Below, piece by piece: positions 28,212-40,400 of a DNA stretch of 64,000 nucleotides. The position numbers and the translations under genes are program-made. The notes below the pieces were generated by a model. It did no database searches. It was not told where the DNA came from and saw only the letters and a list, made by a program, of their open reading frames with translations. Position 1 is the first letter of the stretch. Every line of letters starts with the position of its first letter. This stretch comes from Defluviicoccus sp. (GTDB lineage Bacteria; Pseudomonadota; Alphaproteobacteria; Rhodospirillales; Defluviicoccaceae): assembly GCA_029624735.1 (NCBI GenBank), contig JARSSM010000015.1, positions 35,128-99,127 of the forward strand, read 5' to 3'.

Positions 28212-28902
28212 CGCACCATTCCACGACCCAAGCCCCCGCCGGGCCGCTGCGGCAGCGCAGCAGCTCCAGCCGCCAGCGGCTGCGGATGCCGGGCGCGTCG
28301 GCAATTCCGGGGACAGCGCCGACCTGCCAGCGGGTGACGGCCCAGGCGGCAGCGGCCGCAGCCGTGCCGGGTCGCAACAGGAGCGCCGTGCCGCCGCTTG
28401 CCTCGGCCGCCAGTTGCAGCCGGCGCAGGCCGATCGGCGCGAGCGCCGTGGTTTCCCCCAGCACCGCCGCCAGCGCGGAGCAGCGCAGCGCGTCTTCCAT
28501 CACGCAGAGCACATCCGCCTCGCGCTCGACATGCACCATCAGCAGCCGGGCGGGATCGAGGCCCATGCCGGCAAGCCCGGGTGCATAGAGGCCGCAGCGG
28601 CGCCGGCACCACAGCACGTGCCTGCCCCGCCCGGCGAAGCGGGCCAGGAGGACGGCAGCGAACGCGGCGGCAGCAGCGCTCGCATCGGCTGCCAGGATCT
28701 CGTGCAGGCAGCCGCGCGGCAGGCCGCCCCAGGGCAGGGTGCGGTCAATCGCGGCGAGGCCGAGCGGCACCGGCGGCCGGGCGGTTGTGCCCTTGCTGCG
28801 CGCCTGCCCGGTTCGCAACTGAGCCTGCAGGGCGGCGATCGTAAGCGCGGCAGGCGGACGGGAGGGCAGGGCAGGGGCCATCGCCGGGGGCTCTATGTTC
28901 AT
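28111..28902 (-). CDS. imuA: ImuA, RecA/SulA-like mutasome subunit
   Basis: RecA-related protein of 263 residues that works with ImuB and DnaE2 in SOS mutagenesis. It has the characteristic LGLAAIDRTLPWGGLPRGCLHEI region, followed by a RecA-like core without a clear Walker A. The ATG at 28902 lies inside the LexA box, so the transcript would be almost leaderless from this start; an ATG at 28881 (MAPALP) is an alternative. Confidence 0.9.
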   Translation of the reverse strand: MNIEPPAMAPALPSRPPAALTIAALQAQLRTGQARSKGTTARPPVPLGLAAIDRTLPWGGLPRGCLHEILAADASAAAAAFAAVLLARFAGRGRHVLWCRRRCGLYAPGLAGMGLDPARLLMVHVEREADVLCVMEDALRCSALAAVLGETTALAPIGLRRLQLAAEASGGTALLLRPGTAAAAAAWAVTRWQVGAVPGIADAPGIRSRWRLELLRCRSGPAGAWVVEWCDETDRLALAAELRHRPPAPAAWHPGRQPSARAG

Positions 28903-28911
28903 GATATGTTC
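28897..28911 (-). promoter_or_regulatory. LexA (SOS) box of the imuA-imuB-dnaE2 operon
   Basis: GTTC-N7-GTTC on the plus strand (GAAC-N7-GAAC on the coding strand) is the alphaproteobacterial LexA operator, and here it matches perfectly. It overlaps the first codon of imuA. The position explains SOS induction of the whole mutasome operon. Confidence 0.85.
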
Positions 28912-28947
28912 AATTCTAGCCGGCGCTGCGGCCCCGTCAAGTCCCTG

Positions 28948-30201
28948 TCAGCGAAACCGTTCGCTGCCGAAGCCGTCGAGAGCAATTTCAGGGGTTTGGC
29001 CCAGGATCACGTCGGCGACGACGCGTCCCGCCCCGCAGGCCATGGTCCAGCCCAGCGTGCCGTGGCCGGTGTTGAGGAACAGACCCGAGAGTGGCGTCGC
29101 CCCCATCACCGGCACGCCGTCCGGCGTTGAGGGACGAAGGCCGGCCCAGAATTCCGCCGCGCCTGGGTCGCCACAGCGGGGGAACAGTTCCATCGCCTTC
29201 TCCCGCAGGAACATCGCCCGCTTCGGCCAGACGGTGGTGTCGTAGCCGGCGAACTCGGCGGTGCCGGCGATCCGCAGCCGGTTGCCGAGCCGGCTGTAGA
29301 CCATCTTGAACTCATCATCGATCAGGCTCACGACCGGCGCGCTGCCAGCGGCCGCGACCGGGATCGTCACCGAATACCCCTTGGCCGGATAGACCGGCAA
29401 CCGGATGCCGAGCGGCCGCAGCAGCAGCGGCGAGTAGCTGCCGCACGCGACGACGAAGGCATCGGCCGTCATCGTGCCGGCTTCGGTCTTGACCGCGCTC
29501 ACCGCCTGACCGGCGCGGACCAGCCGCTGGATTGTCGTCCCGTACTGAAAGGTTACGCCTTCGGCCGCGCATGCCTCAGCGAGGCCGACCGTGAACGCGT
29601 GCGCATCGCCGCTCTCGTCATCGGGGCTGAAGATGCCGCCGACGAGGTGCGGCCGTGCATCGGCCAGCGCCGGTTCCAGCCCCACGCAGGCATCCGCATC
29701 GATTACCTCGCGCCGGCAGCCGAGGCTGTTCATCAGTTCGACCAGCGGCAACGCCTCGGCATAATCCTTCGGGTTGCGGAAGATGTGAAGAATGCCGCGC
29801 GTCAGTTGATCGTACGCGATGCCGGTTGCTGCGCGCACCGCCGCCAGCTGCTGCCGGCTGTAGACGGCCAGCCGCAGGGCGCGCTCGGTGTTGGCGCGCA
29901 TGCGCAAAGCCGTGCAGTTGGCGAGAAAGCGCACGAGCCAGGACGCCAGCGCCGGATCGAGACGAAGGTGGAACAGCAGCGGTGCATCCGCCTGGCCCAG
30001 CCATTTGAGCGCCTTCCACGGCGTGGCCGGTGTTGCCCAGGGCGTGGTGTGGTTGGCGGAGATCTGGCCGCCGTTGGCAAAGCTGGTCTCAAGCCCGGCA
30101 CCGGGTTGGCGATCGACCACCACGACCGTGGCGCCGCCCCGCGCCAGAAACCAAGCCGTCGCCACGCCGACGACGCCCGCGCCCAGTACGACAACCTTCA
30201 C
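28948..30201 (-). CDS. dadA: FAD-dependent D-amino-acid dehydrogenase
   Basis: Oxidises D-amino acids such as D-alanine to 2-oxoacids and passes electrons to the respiratory chain. The N-terminal FAD motif VVVLGAGVVGVATAWFLARG, the segment SFANGGQISANHTTPWA and the C-terminal GHGTLGWTMACG are typical of DadA. The frame is open far upstream to 31188 because of GC bias, but family similarity starts at the GTG at 30201, which has a GAAGAGGG upstream. This gives 417 residues, the normal length. It is divergent from nnrDE. Confidence 0.92.
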   Translation of the reverse strand: MKVVVLGAGVVGVATAWFLARGGATVVVVDRQPGAGLETSFANGGQISANHTTPWATPATPWKALKWLGQADAPLLFHLRLDPALASWLVRFLANCTALRMRANTERALRLAVYSRQQLAAVRAATGIAYDQLTRGILHIFRNPKDYAEALPLVELMNSLGCRREVIDADACVGLEPALADARPHLVGGIFSPDDESGDAHAFTVGLAEACAAEGVTFQYGTTIQRLVRAGQAVSAVKTEAGTMTADAFVVACGSYSPLLLRPLGIRLPVYPAKGYSVTIPVAAAGSAPVVSLIDDEFKMVYSRLGNRLRIAGTAEFAGYDTTVWPKRAMFLREKAMELFPRCGDPGAAEFWAGLRPSTPDGVPVMGATPLSGLFLNTGHGTLGWTMACGAGRVVADVILGQTPEIALDGFGSERFR

Positions 30202-30343
30202 CGCGCGTCCCTCTTCCTTCCCGCATTCAGTCTTATAGGAACGGTCTCGGCCTTCCGCCACTTTGCGCGGGGCGATATCATGCTGCAACGACCGCAAACC
30301 GAACCGTGCTGCCGGCAGCAGACGGCTGTAAGGGGAGACAAGC

Positions 30344-31861
30344 GTGGCGGCGGCAGACTGTGCCCTGTTGAGCGTCGAGGAGATGTACCGCGCCGATTCG
30401 CTGGCGATGCAGGGCGGCGTGCCCGGTCTCACCCTGATGGAGGCGGCCGGCACGGCGATCGCGCGCGCGATCCGGCGCCGTTTCCGGCCGCGGCCGGTGG
30501 CGGTGCTGTGCGGGCCGGGCAACAACGGCGGCGATGGCTTCGTCGTCGCGCGGCTGCTGGCGGCCGAGGGCTGGCCGGTGCGCCTGGGCCTGCTCGGTGC
30601 GCCCGACGCCCTCAAAGGCGATGCCGGCGCCAATGCCGCGCGCTGGCGGCGACCGATCCGGCCGCTACATCCCGACCTCCTGGCCGGTGGTCCGCTCGTC
30701 GTCGATGCCCTGTTCGGGGCCGGCCTTGCCCGGCCGCTGGACGGCATCGCCCGCACGCTGATCGAGGCGATCAACGCGCGCGAACTCGACTGCATCGGCG
30801 TCGATGTGCCGAGCGGCGTGCACGGCGATAGCGGCCAGGTGCTGGGGGCAGCACCCGCCTGCCAGTTCACCGTCACCTTCTTCCGCGCCAAGCCGGGGCA
30901 CCTGCTGCTGCCCGGCCGGGCCTTGTGCGGTGAACTGATCGTGGCCGACATCGGCATTCCGGCGGCGACGCTCGAGCGGATCCGACCGGCGACGTTCGTC
31001 AACGCGCCTGCGCTCTGGCAGGAGCACTTGCCGCGTCCGGCACGCGCCGGCAACAAGTACCATCGCGGCCATGCGGTTGTTGTCGGCGGCGACGAGATGA
31101 CGGGGGCGGCGCGGCTTGCGGCGGAAGCCGCGCGCCGGATCGGCTCTGGTTTAGTGACGATCGCGGCTGCTCCTGCCGTGCACGTCATCTACGCCGCCGG
31201 CCGGCCAGGCACCATCGTCGCCCGCATCGCTGACGCCAACGCGTTGCAGGAACTTTGCAGTGATCCGCGCCGGAACGCGCTTCTCATCGGTCCCGGCGCC
31301 GGCGTGAGCGCGCAAACGCGGGAACGCGTCTTGATGCTGCTCGGTCTCGCCAAACCGTGCGTGCTCGATGCCGACGCGCTCACCGTTTTTCGCGATGATC
31401 CGGAGCGCCTGTTCGCGGCGATCAAGGCGCCTTGCGTGCTGACCCCGCACGAGGGCGAGTTCGCGCGGCTGTTTGCGGACAGGGGCGACAAGCTGGCGCG
31501 TGCCAGGGCGGCGGCGGCACGGAGCGGCGCGGTCGTGCTGTTGAAGGGTGCGGACACGGTGATCGCTGCTCCGGACGGGCAGGCTGCCATCAACGCCAAT
31601 GCGCCGCCCACACTCGCGACCGGCGGCAGCGGCGACGTTCTGGCGGGGATGATCCTCGGGCTCTTGGCTCAGGGCGTGCCCGCGTTCATGGCCGCGGCGG
31701 CCGCCGCTTGGCTGCACGGCCAAGCCGGCTCGCTCGTCGGTTCGGGTTTGATTGCGGAAGACTTGATCGATGCGCTGCCGCAGGCGTGTGCGACGCTGGC
31801 CACGGCGGCGCACCGCGAGTGCCATCCTGGGCCGGTGAGGCACCGCAAAGCCGAACCGTAG
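30344..31861 (+). CDS. nnrDE: bifunctional NAD(P)HX epimerase / ADP-dependent dehydratase
   Basis: Repairs hydrated, inactive NADH and NADPH. The N-terminal YjeF-N epimerase domain (about 1-215) has CGPGNNGGDGFVVARLL. The C-terminal YjeF-C kinase-like dehydratase domain has the motifs LTPHEGEFARLF and TGGSGDVLAGMI. Its 505 residues match the bacterial fusion. The start is a GTG at 30344. It is upstream of and on the same strand as the malonyl-CoA decarboxylase gene. Confidence 0.95.
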   Translation: MAAADCALLSVEEMYRADSLAMQGGVPGLTLMEAAGTAIARAIRRRFRPRPVAVLCGPGNNGGDGFVVARLLAAEGWPVRLGLLGAPDALKGDAGANAARWRRPIRPLHPDLLAGGPLVVDALFGAGLARPLDGIARTLIEAINARELDCIGVDVPSGVHGDSGQVLGAAPACQFTVTFFRAKPGHLLLPGRALCGELIVADIGIPAATLERIRPATFVNAPALWQEHLPRPARAGNKYHRGHAVVVGGDEMTGAARLAAEAARRIGSGLVTIAAAPAVHVIYAAGRPGTIVARIADANALQELCSDPRRNALLIGPGAGVSAQTRERVLMLLGLAKPCVLDADALTVFRDDPERLFAAIKAPCVLTPHEGEFARLFADRGDKLARARAAAARSGAVVLLKGADTVIAAPDGQAAINANAPPTLATGGSGDVLAGMILGLLAQGVPAFMAAAAAAWLHGQAGSLVGSGLIAEDLIDALPQACATLATAAHRECHPGPVRHRKAEP

Positions 31862-31924
31862 CAGGGTCTTTAGGAACATCGAGGCCGACACGACCAACAA
31901 GCAACAAGAAAAGGGCAAAATGCC

Positions 31925-33367
31925 ATGAGTATCAACCTCGTTGCCAAACCGGAGGACCGGGGCAACCTGATCCGCCAGGCGTTGCGGTCCTTGCGGGCTG
32001 GCTGGCAGAGCATCGCCGGGGCAAGCTACGACGCCGCTGCGGCCAGCATGCGCCCGGATCTTCCGGGAGATGACTTGGAACCGCTGCGCCAGCAGATGCG
32101 GGCGTGCCTGGAAGGGCGCGGCGGAGAGGTTTCCGCCCGCGCCCGCGCGGCTGCCCTCGGGCGGGCCTACCTCGCGCTCGACCCGACCGGCCGCGAACGC
32201 TTCTTGCGCGTTCTCGCGGTCGATTTCGATATCTCGGAGGCGGAGTTAAGCGCTGCCATCGACGCCCTCAAGGCGGCTCAATCGCCGGAAGACCGCAATC
32301 GAGCCCGCCAGCACCTGCGCCTGGCCTTGGATCCGCCCCGGATCAAGCTCCTGACCCAGTTCAACAGCCTGCCGCAGGGGATCAAGTTTCTTGTCAACAT
32401 GCGGGCGGAACTGCTGCCGCTGGGGCGGAAGGATCCGGCGCTGGCCCTTCTTGCCGACGATCTGCGCGTGCTGCTGGCGACCTGGTTCGACGTCGATTTC
32501 CTTGAGCTGCGGCGCATCACCTGGGATACGGCCTCCGGTGCGCTGCTTGAGAAGCTGATTGCCTATGAGGCGGTGCACCCGATCGAGAGCTGGGATGACC
32601 TCAAGGACCGCCTCGACTACGACCGGCGCTACTTCGCCTACTTCCACCCGCGCATGCCAGATGAACCGCTGATCTTCGTAGAGGTGGCGCTTGTCAATGG
32701 GATAGCGGACAACGTTCAGAATCTTCTTGATCCCAGCGCCCCACCGCAGGACCCGACGACGGCGGACACGGCCATCTTCTACTCGATCTCAAACGCCCAG
32801 CGCGGCCTTGATGGCATCAGCTTCGGCAACTTCCTTATCAAGCGGGTGGTCGGTGAGCTTTCGCACGAGTTTCCGAACATCAAGACGTTTGCGACGCTGT
32901 CGCCGATCCCCGGATTCGTCCGCTGGCTTGACTTGGCCCTTGCCGAGGGCCGGCCCGGTCTCTTGAAGCCGGCGGACCGCAAAACGCTCGCTACGCTGGG
33001 CATCACCAAGGGCGCAAAGGGCTGGCTGCGGCAGACACTGGCCGGCTCCGACTGGCACGACAACGAAGCGCTCTTGAAGACGCTGCGCCCGCTGCTGTTC
33101 CGGCTGTGCGCGCAATACCTGGCGCGCGAGCAGCGCAGCGGCGGCACCGCGCTCGATCCCGTGGCCCATTTTCACCTTTCGAATGGTGCGGTGATGGACC
33201 GTCTCAACTGGATGGCCGACCGCTCGAAGCGGGGCTTGCGTCACTCCGCCGGCCTGATGATCAATTATCGCTACGACTTAGCGAAGATCGAGGAGAATCA
33301 CGAGTTCTATCGTTCGGGCGGCAAACGTGCGCTATCGCCCGCGATCCGGGGGCTGTTGTCGGGCTAG
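31925..33367 (+). CDS. malonyl-CoA decarboxylase
   Basis: Converts malonyl-CoA to acetyl-CoA and CO2. An N-terminal helical domain is followed by the catalytic acetyltransferase-like domain. It has the Ser motif TFATLSPIPGF and the His in VAHFHLSNGAVMDRLNW, the catalytic pair known in this family. Its 480 residues match bacterial MatA/MCD proteins. No malonyl-CoA synthetase (matB) gene is adjacent; it precedes the tRNA-Leu gene. Confidence 0.95.
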   Translation: MSINLVAKPEDRGNLIRQALRSLRAGWQSIAGASYDAAAASMRPDLPGDDLEPLRQQMRACLEGRGGEVSARARAAALGRAYLALDPTGRERFLRVLAVDFDISEAELSAAIDALKAAQSPEDRNRARQHLRLALDPPRIKLLTQFNSLPQGIKFLVNMRAELLPLGRKDPALALLADDLRVLLATWFDVDFLELRRITWDTASGALLEKLIAYEAVHPIESWDDLKDRLDYDRRYFAYFHPRMPDEPLIFVEVALVNGIADNVQNLLDPSAPPQDPTTADTAIFYSISNAQRGLDGISFGNFLIKRVVGELSHEFPNIKTFATLSPIPGFVRWLDLALAEGRPGLLKPADRKTLATLGITKGAKGWLRQTLAGSDWHDNEALLKTLRPLLFRLCAQYLAREQRSGGTALDPVAHFHLSNGAVMDRLNWMADRSKRGLRHSAGLMINYRYDLAKIEENHEFYRSGGKRALSPAIRGLLSG

Positions 33368-33517
33368 CACCGTGCAGCGGGACCGGAACAACACGCCGCT
33401 GGTGGCAGCCGTAAGCCCACCGTTCGCTGTGCGATTGACAGAGGGGGGCAAATCTCTAGATTGCCTAAGCCTCGCCAGCAAGCGACAGCGCGCGGCTGCG
33501 ACCATCAGAACGGCGGC

Positions 33518-33602
33518 GCGGGCGTGGTGGAACTGGTAGACACGCAGGTTTTAGGTACCTGTGACGCAAGTCGTGGGGGTTCGACTCCCTCCGCCCGCAC
33601 CA
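33518..33602 (+). tRNA. tRNA-Leu(UAG)
   Basis: An 85-nt cloverleaf with acceptor GCGGGCG/CGCCCGC. The anticodon stem CAGGT/ACCTG surrounds the loop TTTAGGT (anticodon TAG). A long variable arm and the T-loop GGTTCGACTCC are present, and the terminal CCA is encoded. Confidence 0.95.
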
Positions 33603-33691
33603 CAACACCGACGCCAGTCCGCCGTGGCGCAAGGCGCCGTTCGATCCAGCAACGAGTTCCGTAACAACCATTGGCAGGGTCCCGCTTACCG

Positions 33692-35305
33692 ATGCAGGTT
33701 TCCGAAACGCGAACAGAAGGTTTGCTCCACGAATTCAAGGTAGCGGTTCCGGCTGCCGACCTCGAAGCGAAACTCGCCAAGCGACTGAACGAACTGGCGC
33801 GCAATGCCGCGATCAAGGGCTTCCGCCCCGGCAAGGTTCCGGTCGCGATGCTGCGCAAGAAGTACGGCCTGGCTTTGAAGGCAGAGATCGTCGAGGAGAC
33901 GATCAACGACAGCTCGGCGGCGCTGATGCAGGAGCGGGGGCTGCGCCCGGCGCTCCAGCCGAAGGTTGAGATCGTCAACAGCGGAACCGATGGCGATCTC
34001 GAATACACGATAGCGGTCGAGGTGCTGCCGGAGATCGCCGCCCCTAACTACGCCGACATCAAGCTCGAGCGCCTGGTTGCCGAACTCGATGAAGGGGAGG
34101 TCGACCGCTCGATCGAGCGCATCGCCAAGCTGTTGCGCCAGGTTGGGCCGGTGACCGAGGCGAGGCCAGCCGAGGCCGGCGATGTCGCAACGGTGGAGAT
34201 CGCTGCCCCGGAGGGCGTGCCGCTGCCGGTGCCGGGTGACGGCAAGGAATTTACCTTCGAGATCGGCGCCGAGGACGGAGCGCCTGCGGCCCTGAACGAG
34301 GGGGTCATCGGCCTCAGCCTGGGCGAGCAGCGCGAGGTCGCGATCGAACTGCCGGCGGATCATGCCGACCCGGCATTTGCCGGCAGCCGGCAGACCTATC
34401 AAGTCACGCTCAAGGAACTGAAGGCGTTCGAACCGCTGCAGGCCGACGACGCCATGGCGCAACGGCTTGGCGCCGCTACGCTTGAGGATCTGAAGACCAC
34501 GATCCGCGATCGACAGGGGCGCGAGCTCAAAGAACACACGCGCCAGCGTCTCAAGCGCGACCTGCTTGACTGTCTTGCCGGCCTCTACGCCTTCGACGTG
34601 CCGGGTGGGCTGGTCGAGCGCGAATATGCGCAGATTGTCCGCCAGATGGCGCCGCAGCCGCCCGATCAGGGCGAAGCGCACGAGCACGAGCATGCGCATG
34701 AGCATACCCATGCCGGGGAGCACACGCATGAACATGCCCACGCGCACGATGACGAGCACGCGCATGCGCACGATGGCGAGCACGCGCATGCGCACGATGG
34801 CGAGCACGCGCATGCGCATGACGACGAGCCCGGGCATGTGCACGGACCCGGCTGTGGCCACGAGCACGCGCACGACGACGAGCACGCGCAGGCGGCCGCG
34901 AGTGAAGCCGCGCTAAGCGACGAGCAGCGGGCCGAATATCGGGCACTGGCGCAGCGGCGGGTCCGCCTCGGCCTCGTCCTTGCCGAGGTTGGACGGCAGA
35001 ACAGCGTGCGGCTGACGCCGGAAGAGGTCGGCAAGGCGATCAGCATTGAAGCCAGGCGGTACCCGGGTCAGGAACGGATGGTGCTTGATTTCTTCCGCAA
35101 GAACGAGGCCGCGCGCGAGGCCTTGGCGGCCCCGCTGCTCGAAGACAAGATCGTCGATTTCATGCTTGAGCTGGCCACCATCAGCGACCGCCCGGTCAGC
35201 GCAGCGGAACTCGTAGCGGAACCGAAAGAGGCAATTGAAAGCGACACGGCGACTGCCCTTGACCCGGCTGCGGCTGCAAGCCCACCTGAGGATCAACAGG
35301 CGTAA
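33692..35305 (+). CDS. tig: trigger factor with a histidine-rich insertion
   Basis: Ribosome-bound peptidyl-prolyl isomerase and chaperone. The N-terminal ribosome-docking signature GFRPGKVP is at residues 43-50 and the FKBP-type domain at about 160-245; a C-terminal chaperone domain follows. The protein has 537 residues instead of the usual 430-450. The excess is an insertion at about 330-404 made almost wholly of His, Ala, Glu and Asp (for example HEHAHAHDDEHAHAHDGEHA), ending near GPGCGHEH. Such tracts bind nickel, zinc or copper in SlyD and related proteins, so metal binding is plausible. The ATG at 33692 was chosen because homology starts there. clpP follows. Confidence 0.93.
   Translation: MQVSETRTEGLLHEFKVAVPAADLEAKLAKRLNELARNAAIKGFRPGKVPVAMLRKKYGLALKAEIVEETINDSSAALMQERGLRPALQPKVEIVNSGTDGDLEYTIAVEVLPEIAAPNYADIKLERLVAELDEGEVDRSIERIAKLLRQVGPVTEARPAEAGDVATVEIAAPEGVPLPVPGDGKEFTFEIGAEDGAPAALNEGVIGLSLGEQREVAIELPADHADPAFAGSRQTYQVTLKELKAFEPLQADDAMAQRLGAATLEDLKTTIRDRQGRELKEHTRQRLKRDLLDCLAGLYAFDVPGGLVEREYAQIVRQMAPQPPDQGEAHEHEHAHEHTHAGEHTHEHAHAHDDEHAHAHDGEHAHAHDGEHAHAHDDEPGHVHGPGCGHEHAHDDEHAQAAASEAALSDEQRAEYRALAQRRVRLGLVLAEVGRQNSVRLTPEEVGKAISIEARRYPGQERMVLDFFRKNEAAREALAAPLLEDKIVDFMLELATISDRPVSAAELVAEPKEAIESDTATALDPAAAASPPEDQQA
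34754..34825 (+). repeat. 24-bp tandem repeats inside tig
   Basis: Three near-identical 24-bp units (34754, 34778 and 34802) encode EHAHAHDG or EHAHAHDD. They form the core of the histidine-rich insertion and suggest that it grew by repeat expansion. Confidence 0.85.
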
Positions 35306-35428
35306 CCTTGGCCGCAGGGACGGCACCCAGCCGGACATGTCCACCGAACACGGGTGCCAAGAGCCGGCGCCAAGAACTGGCAAGCGTATGATGTCGTCAA
35401 GACCGAACCCAGTCGGAAGCAGAAAACG

Positions 35429-36091
35429 ATGATCAATGAATTCGATACGCGGATGAATACGCTCGTGCCGATGGTCGTGGAAACGACGAACCGCGGTGAG
35501 CGTGCTTATGATATTTATTCGCGATTGTTGAAGGAACGAATTGTTTTCTTGACCGGTCCGGTCAATGACGCCGTGGCCAGCCTGATCTGTGCACAGTTAT
35601 TGTTTCTGGAGTCGGAGAACCCGGCGAAGGACATTTCCTTCTACATCAATTCGCCGGGCGGGCTGGTGACTGCGGGCCTCGCGATCTACGACACGATGCA
35701 ATATATCCGCCCCGATGTCTCGACCGTGTGCATCGGCCAGGCAGCGTCGATGGGCTCGCTTCTGCTGGCCGCCGGCGCCGACGGCAAGCGGTACGCGTTG
35801 CCGAACTCGCGGATCATGGTGCACCAGCCATCGGGTGGCGCTCAGGGCCAGGCGACCGATATCGAGATTCAGGCGCGCGAGATTCTGGCGCTGAAGGCGC
35901 GCCTGAACCTTATTTACGTAAAACACACCAAACAGGCGTTAGATGTGATCGAGAACGCGGTCGATCGCGACCGCTTCATGAGCCCCGACGAGGCGAAAGC
36001 GTTCGGCATCGTCGATGAGGTCGTCGCAAGCCGGCCGAGAACCGAGGAGGCCGATGAGCGCGCTGGCATCGCGAAACCGCAGCGCACTTAA
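35429..36091 (+). CDS. clpP: ATP-dependent Clp protease proteolytic subunit
   Basis: Serine peptidase that forms the tetradecameric ClpP barrel and works with ClpX. The catalytic triad is Ser107 ([11 protein letters not shown]), His132 (MVHQPSGG) and Asp181 (VDRDRFM). The mature region begins [21 protein letters not shown]. The frame extends upstream, but the ATG at 35429 with GGAAG upstream fits the family; the ATG at 35453 is an alternative. Length 220 residues. Confidence 0.95.
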   Translation: MINEFDTRMNTLVPMVVETTNRGERAYDIYSRLLKERIVFLTGPVNDAVASLICAQLLFLESENPAKDISFYINSPGGLVTAGLAIYDTMQYIRPDVSTVCIGQAASMGSLLLAAGADGKRYALPNSRIMVHQPSGGAQGQATDIEIQAREILALKARLNLIYVKHTKQALDVIENAVDRDRFMSPDEAKAFGIVDEVVASRPRTEEADERAGIAKPQRT

Positions 36092-36276
36092 GGCCCGGCG
36101 CGACCGCCACGGTTTCGACCGGACCGGTTGGGGCGGACGAATCGGCGAGACGATATGGGGTGTTTGAGGGAGGTGGCACGGCCAAAGCGCGGAATGGCGC
36201 TTTTTGGGGATTGTGCGGAGGTTATTGGCTTGGCTAACATAGACTCTGAAGATCCAGCTGGTGAACGGGCAAACGC

Positions 36277-37542
36277 ATGAGCAAATCAGCGGGCGGTGAG
36301 TCCAAGAACACCCTCTACTGCTCTTTCTGCGGAAAGAGCCAGCATGAGGTTCGCAAGCTGATCGCCGGGCCGACGGTGTTCATTTGCGACGAGTGCGTCG
36401 AACTTTGCATGGACATCATCCGCGAGGAGCACAAGAACGGCCTCGTCAAGTCCGGCGATGGCGTGCCGACGCCGAACGAGATTTGCGGCGTTCTCAATGA
36501 CTATGTCATCGGCCAGGACCGCGCGAAGAAGGTGCTCTCGGTCGCCGTTCACAATCACTACAAGCGGATCAACCACGGCACGAAGAACAACGACGTCGAG
36601 CTGGCGAAGTCGAACATCCTCTTGATCGGCCCGACCGGGTGCGGCAAGACGCTGCTGGCGCAGACGCTGGCGCGCATTCTCGACGTGCCGTTCACGATGG
36701 CGGATGCGACGACGCTCACCGAAGCCGGCTACGTCGGCGAAGACGTCGAGAACATCATCCTCAAGCTTCTGCAGGCGGCCGACTATAACGTCGAGCGGGC
36801 GCAGCGCGGCATCGTTTACATCGACGAAGTCGATAAGATCTCGCGCAAGTCCGACAACCCCTCAATCACCCGCGACGTCTCCGGCGAAGGCGTGCAGCAG
36901 GCGCTCCTGAAGATCATGGAAGGCACCATCGCGAGCGTGCCGCCACAGGGGGGCCGGAAGCATCCGCAGCAGGAGTTCCTGCAGGTCGATACGACCAACA
37001 TCTTGTTCATCTGCGGCGGCGCCTTCTCGGGTCTTGAGCGGATCATTTCCGCGCGCACCAAGGGAACGACGATCGGCTTTGGCGCCGACGTGCGCGCTCC
37101 CGATGAACGGCCAACCGGCGAGATCCTGAAAGGCGTCGAGCCTGAGGACCTGCTCAAGTTCGGCCTCATCCCGGAGTTCATCGGCCGGCTGCCGGTCATC
37201 GCGACCCTGGGCGACCTCGATGAGGAGGCACTGGTCGACATCCTGACCAAGCCGAAGAACGCGCTCGTGAAGCAGTATCAGCGCCTGTTCGAGATGGAGA
37301 GCGTCCGGCTTCAGTTTACCGAGCCGGCATTGCGCGGCGTTGCCCGCCGTGCCGTGGTCCGCAAGACCGGCGCCCGCGGCCTGCGCTCGATCATGGAGAG
37401 CATTTTGCTCGATATCATGTTCGAGCTCCCCGGCCTGGAGGGGGTCGAGGAAGTCGTCGTCAACCGGGAAGTGGCAGAGGAATTGGCCAAGCCGCTTCTC
37501 ATCTATGCGGATCGCCGCGGCGACGTCGGCAGCAGCGCCTAG
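36277..37542 (+). CDS. clpX: ATP-dependent Clp protease ATP-binding subunit ClpX
   Basis: AAA+ unfoldase that delivers substrates to ClpP. The N-terminal zinc-binding domain has CSFC and CDEC. The AAA+ domain has Walker [11 protein letters not shown], Walker [12 protein letters not shown], the pore loop near AGYVGEDVE, and the IGF loop (GTTIGFG) that docks to ClpP. The 421 residues are normal. It lies 185 bp after clpP. Confidence 0.97.
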   Translation: MSKSAGGESKNTLYCSFCGKSQHEVRKLIAGPTVFICDECVELCMDIIREEHKNGLVKSGDGVPTPNEICGVLNDYVIGQDRAKKVLSVAVHNHYKRINHGTKNNDVELAKSNILLIGPTGCGKTLLAQTLARILDVPFTMADATTLTEAGYVGEDVENIILKLLQAADYNVERAQRGIVYIDEVDKISRKSDNPSITRDVSGEGVQQALLKIMEGTIASVPPQGGRKHPQQEFLQVDTTNILFICGGAFSGLERIISARTKGTTIGFGADVRAPDERPTGEILKGVEPEDLLKFGLIPEFIGRLPVIATLGDLDEEALVDILTKPKNALVKQYQRLFEMESVRLQFTEPALRGVARRAVVRKTGARGLRSIMESILLDIMFELPGLEGVEEVVVNREVAEELAKPLLIYADRRGDVGSSA

Positions 37543-37784
37543 GCGCCGCAGAGCGTTCGGGCAAGTCACGCCCACGCAGCAGTGTCGCTGGAAACCAACC
37601 TGATGCGCGCGTGCGCGTTCGGCACAGACGTCTCGTAGCAGGCGTGTGTGCCGGCGCACGCGGGCCGGAAAGCCCCTCGGCACCTTGACCAGGGCGGCAT
37701 CCACGACCACTATCTGGGGAGGCGGGCGCGCCGCCTTCCGTGCGCTCTTCCCTCAAGTCCCTCGAACGAAGGGTGTAACCACTC

Positions 37785-40193
<2,409 letters not shown>

Positions 40194-40204
40194 TGCGGCC
40201 AGCA

Positions 40205-40238
40205 CCTGCCAGCGCATGCGGACGCATGCGTTGGCAGG
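40205..40238 (+). terminator. strong hairpin after lon
   Basis: A 15-bp stem (CCTGCCAGCGCATGC with GCATGCGTTGGCAGG, one G-T pair) and a GGAC loop begin 12 bases after the lon stop. No T-run follows, so it may stabilise the mRNA end or act with Rho. Confidence 0.5.
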
Positions 40239-40276
40239 GCGGGCCAGCCCCCGAATGGGTGGAAGACGACGGGCGG

Positions 40277-40296
40277 GCGGTTAAGTCCTTGACCGC
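40277..40296 (+). terminator. second hairpin between lon and hup
   Basis: GCGGTTAA and TTGACCGC pair around GTCC, followed by GCCGCTTTGTTTGAC. A weak intrinsic terminator is possible. Confidence 0.35.
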
Positions 40297-40400
40297 GCCG
40301 CTTTGTTTGACTTAGTTTCACACCCAACAACCGCCGGTAATAGACGACAGCGTAGAGTCGCTGGTACCGGCCATATCAACGACCCTTTCGGGGGGCTTCG

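Noticed and set aside
30202..31188. N-terminal extension of the dadA frame over nnrDE
   Set aside because: The FAD motif of DadA must lie at the N-terminus, and the region is the antisense of nnrDE.
33465..33671. Minus-strand ORF over tRNA-Leu (CGRRESNPHDLRHR type)
   Set aside because: Same artefact, caused by the tRNA sequence.
34680..34890. CRISPR-like short repeats
   Set aside because: The 24-bp repeats are contiguous, in frame inside tig, and have no spacers.
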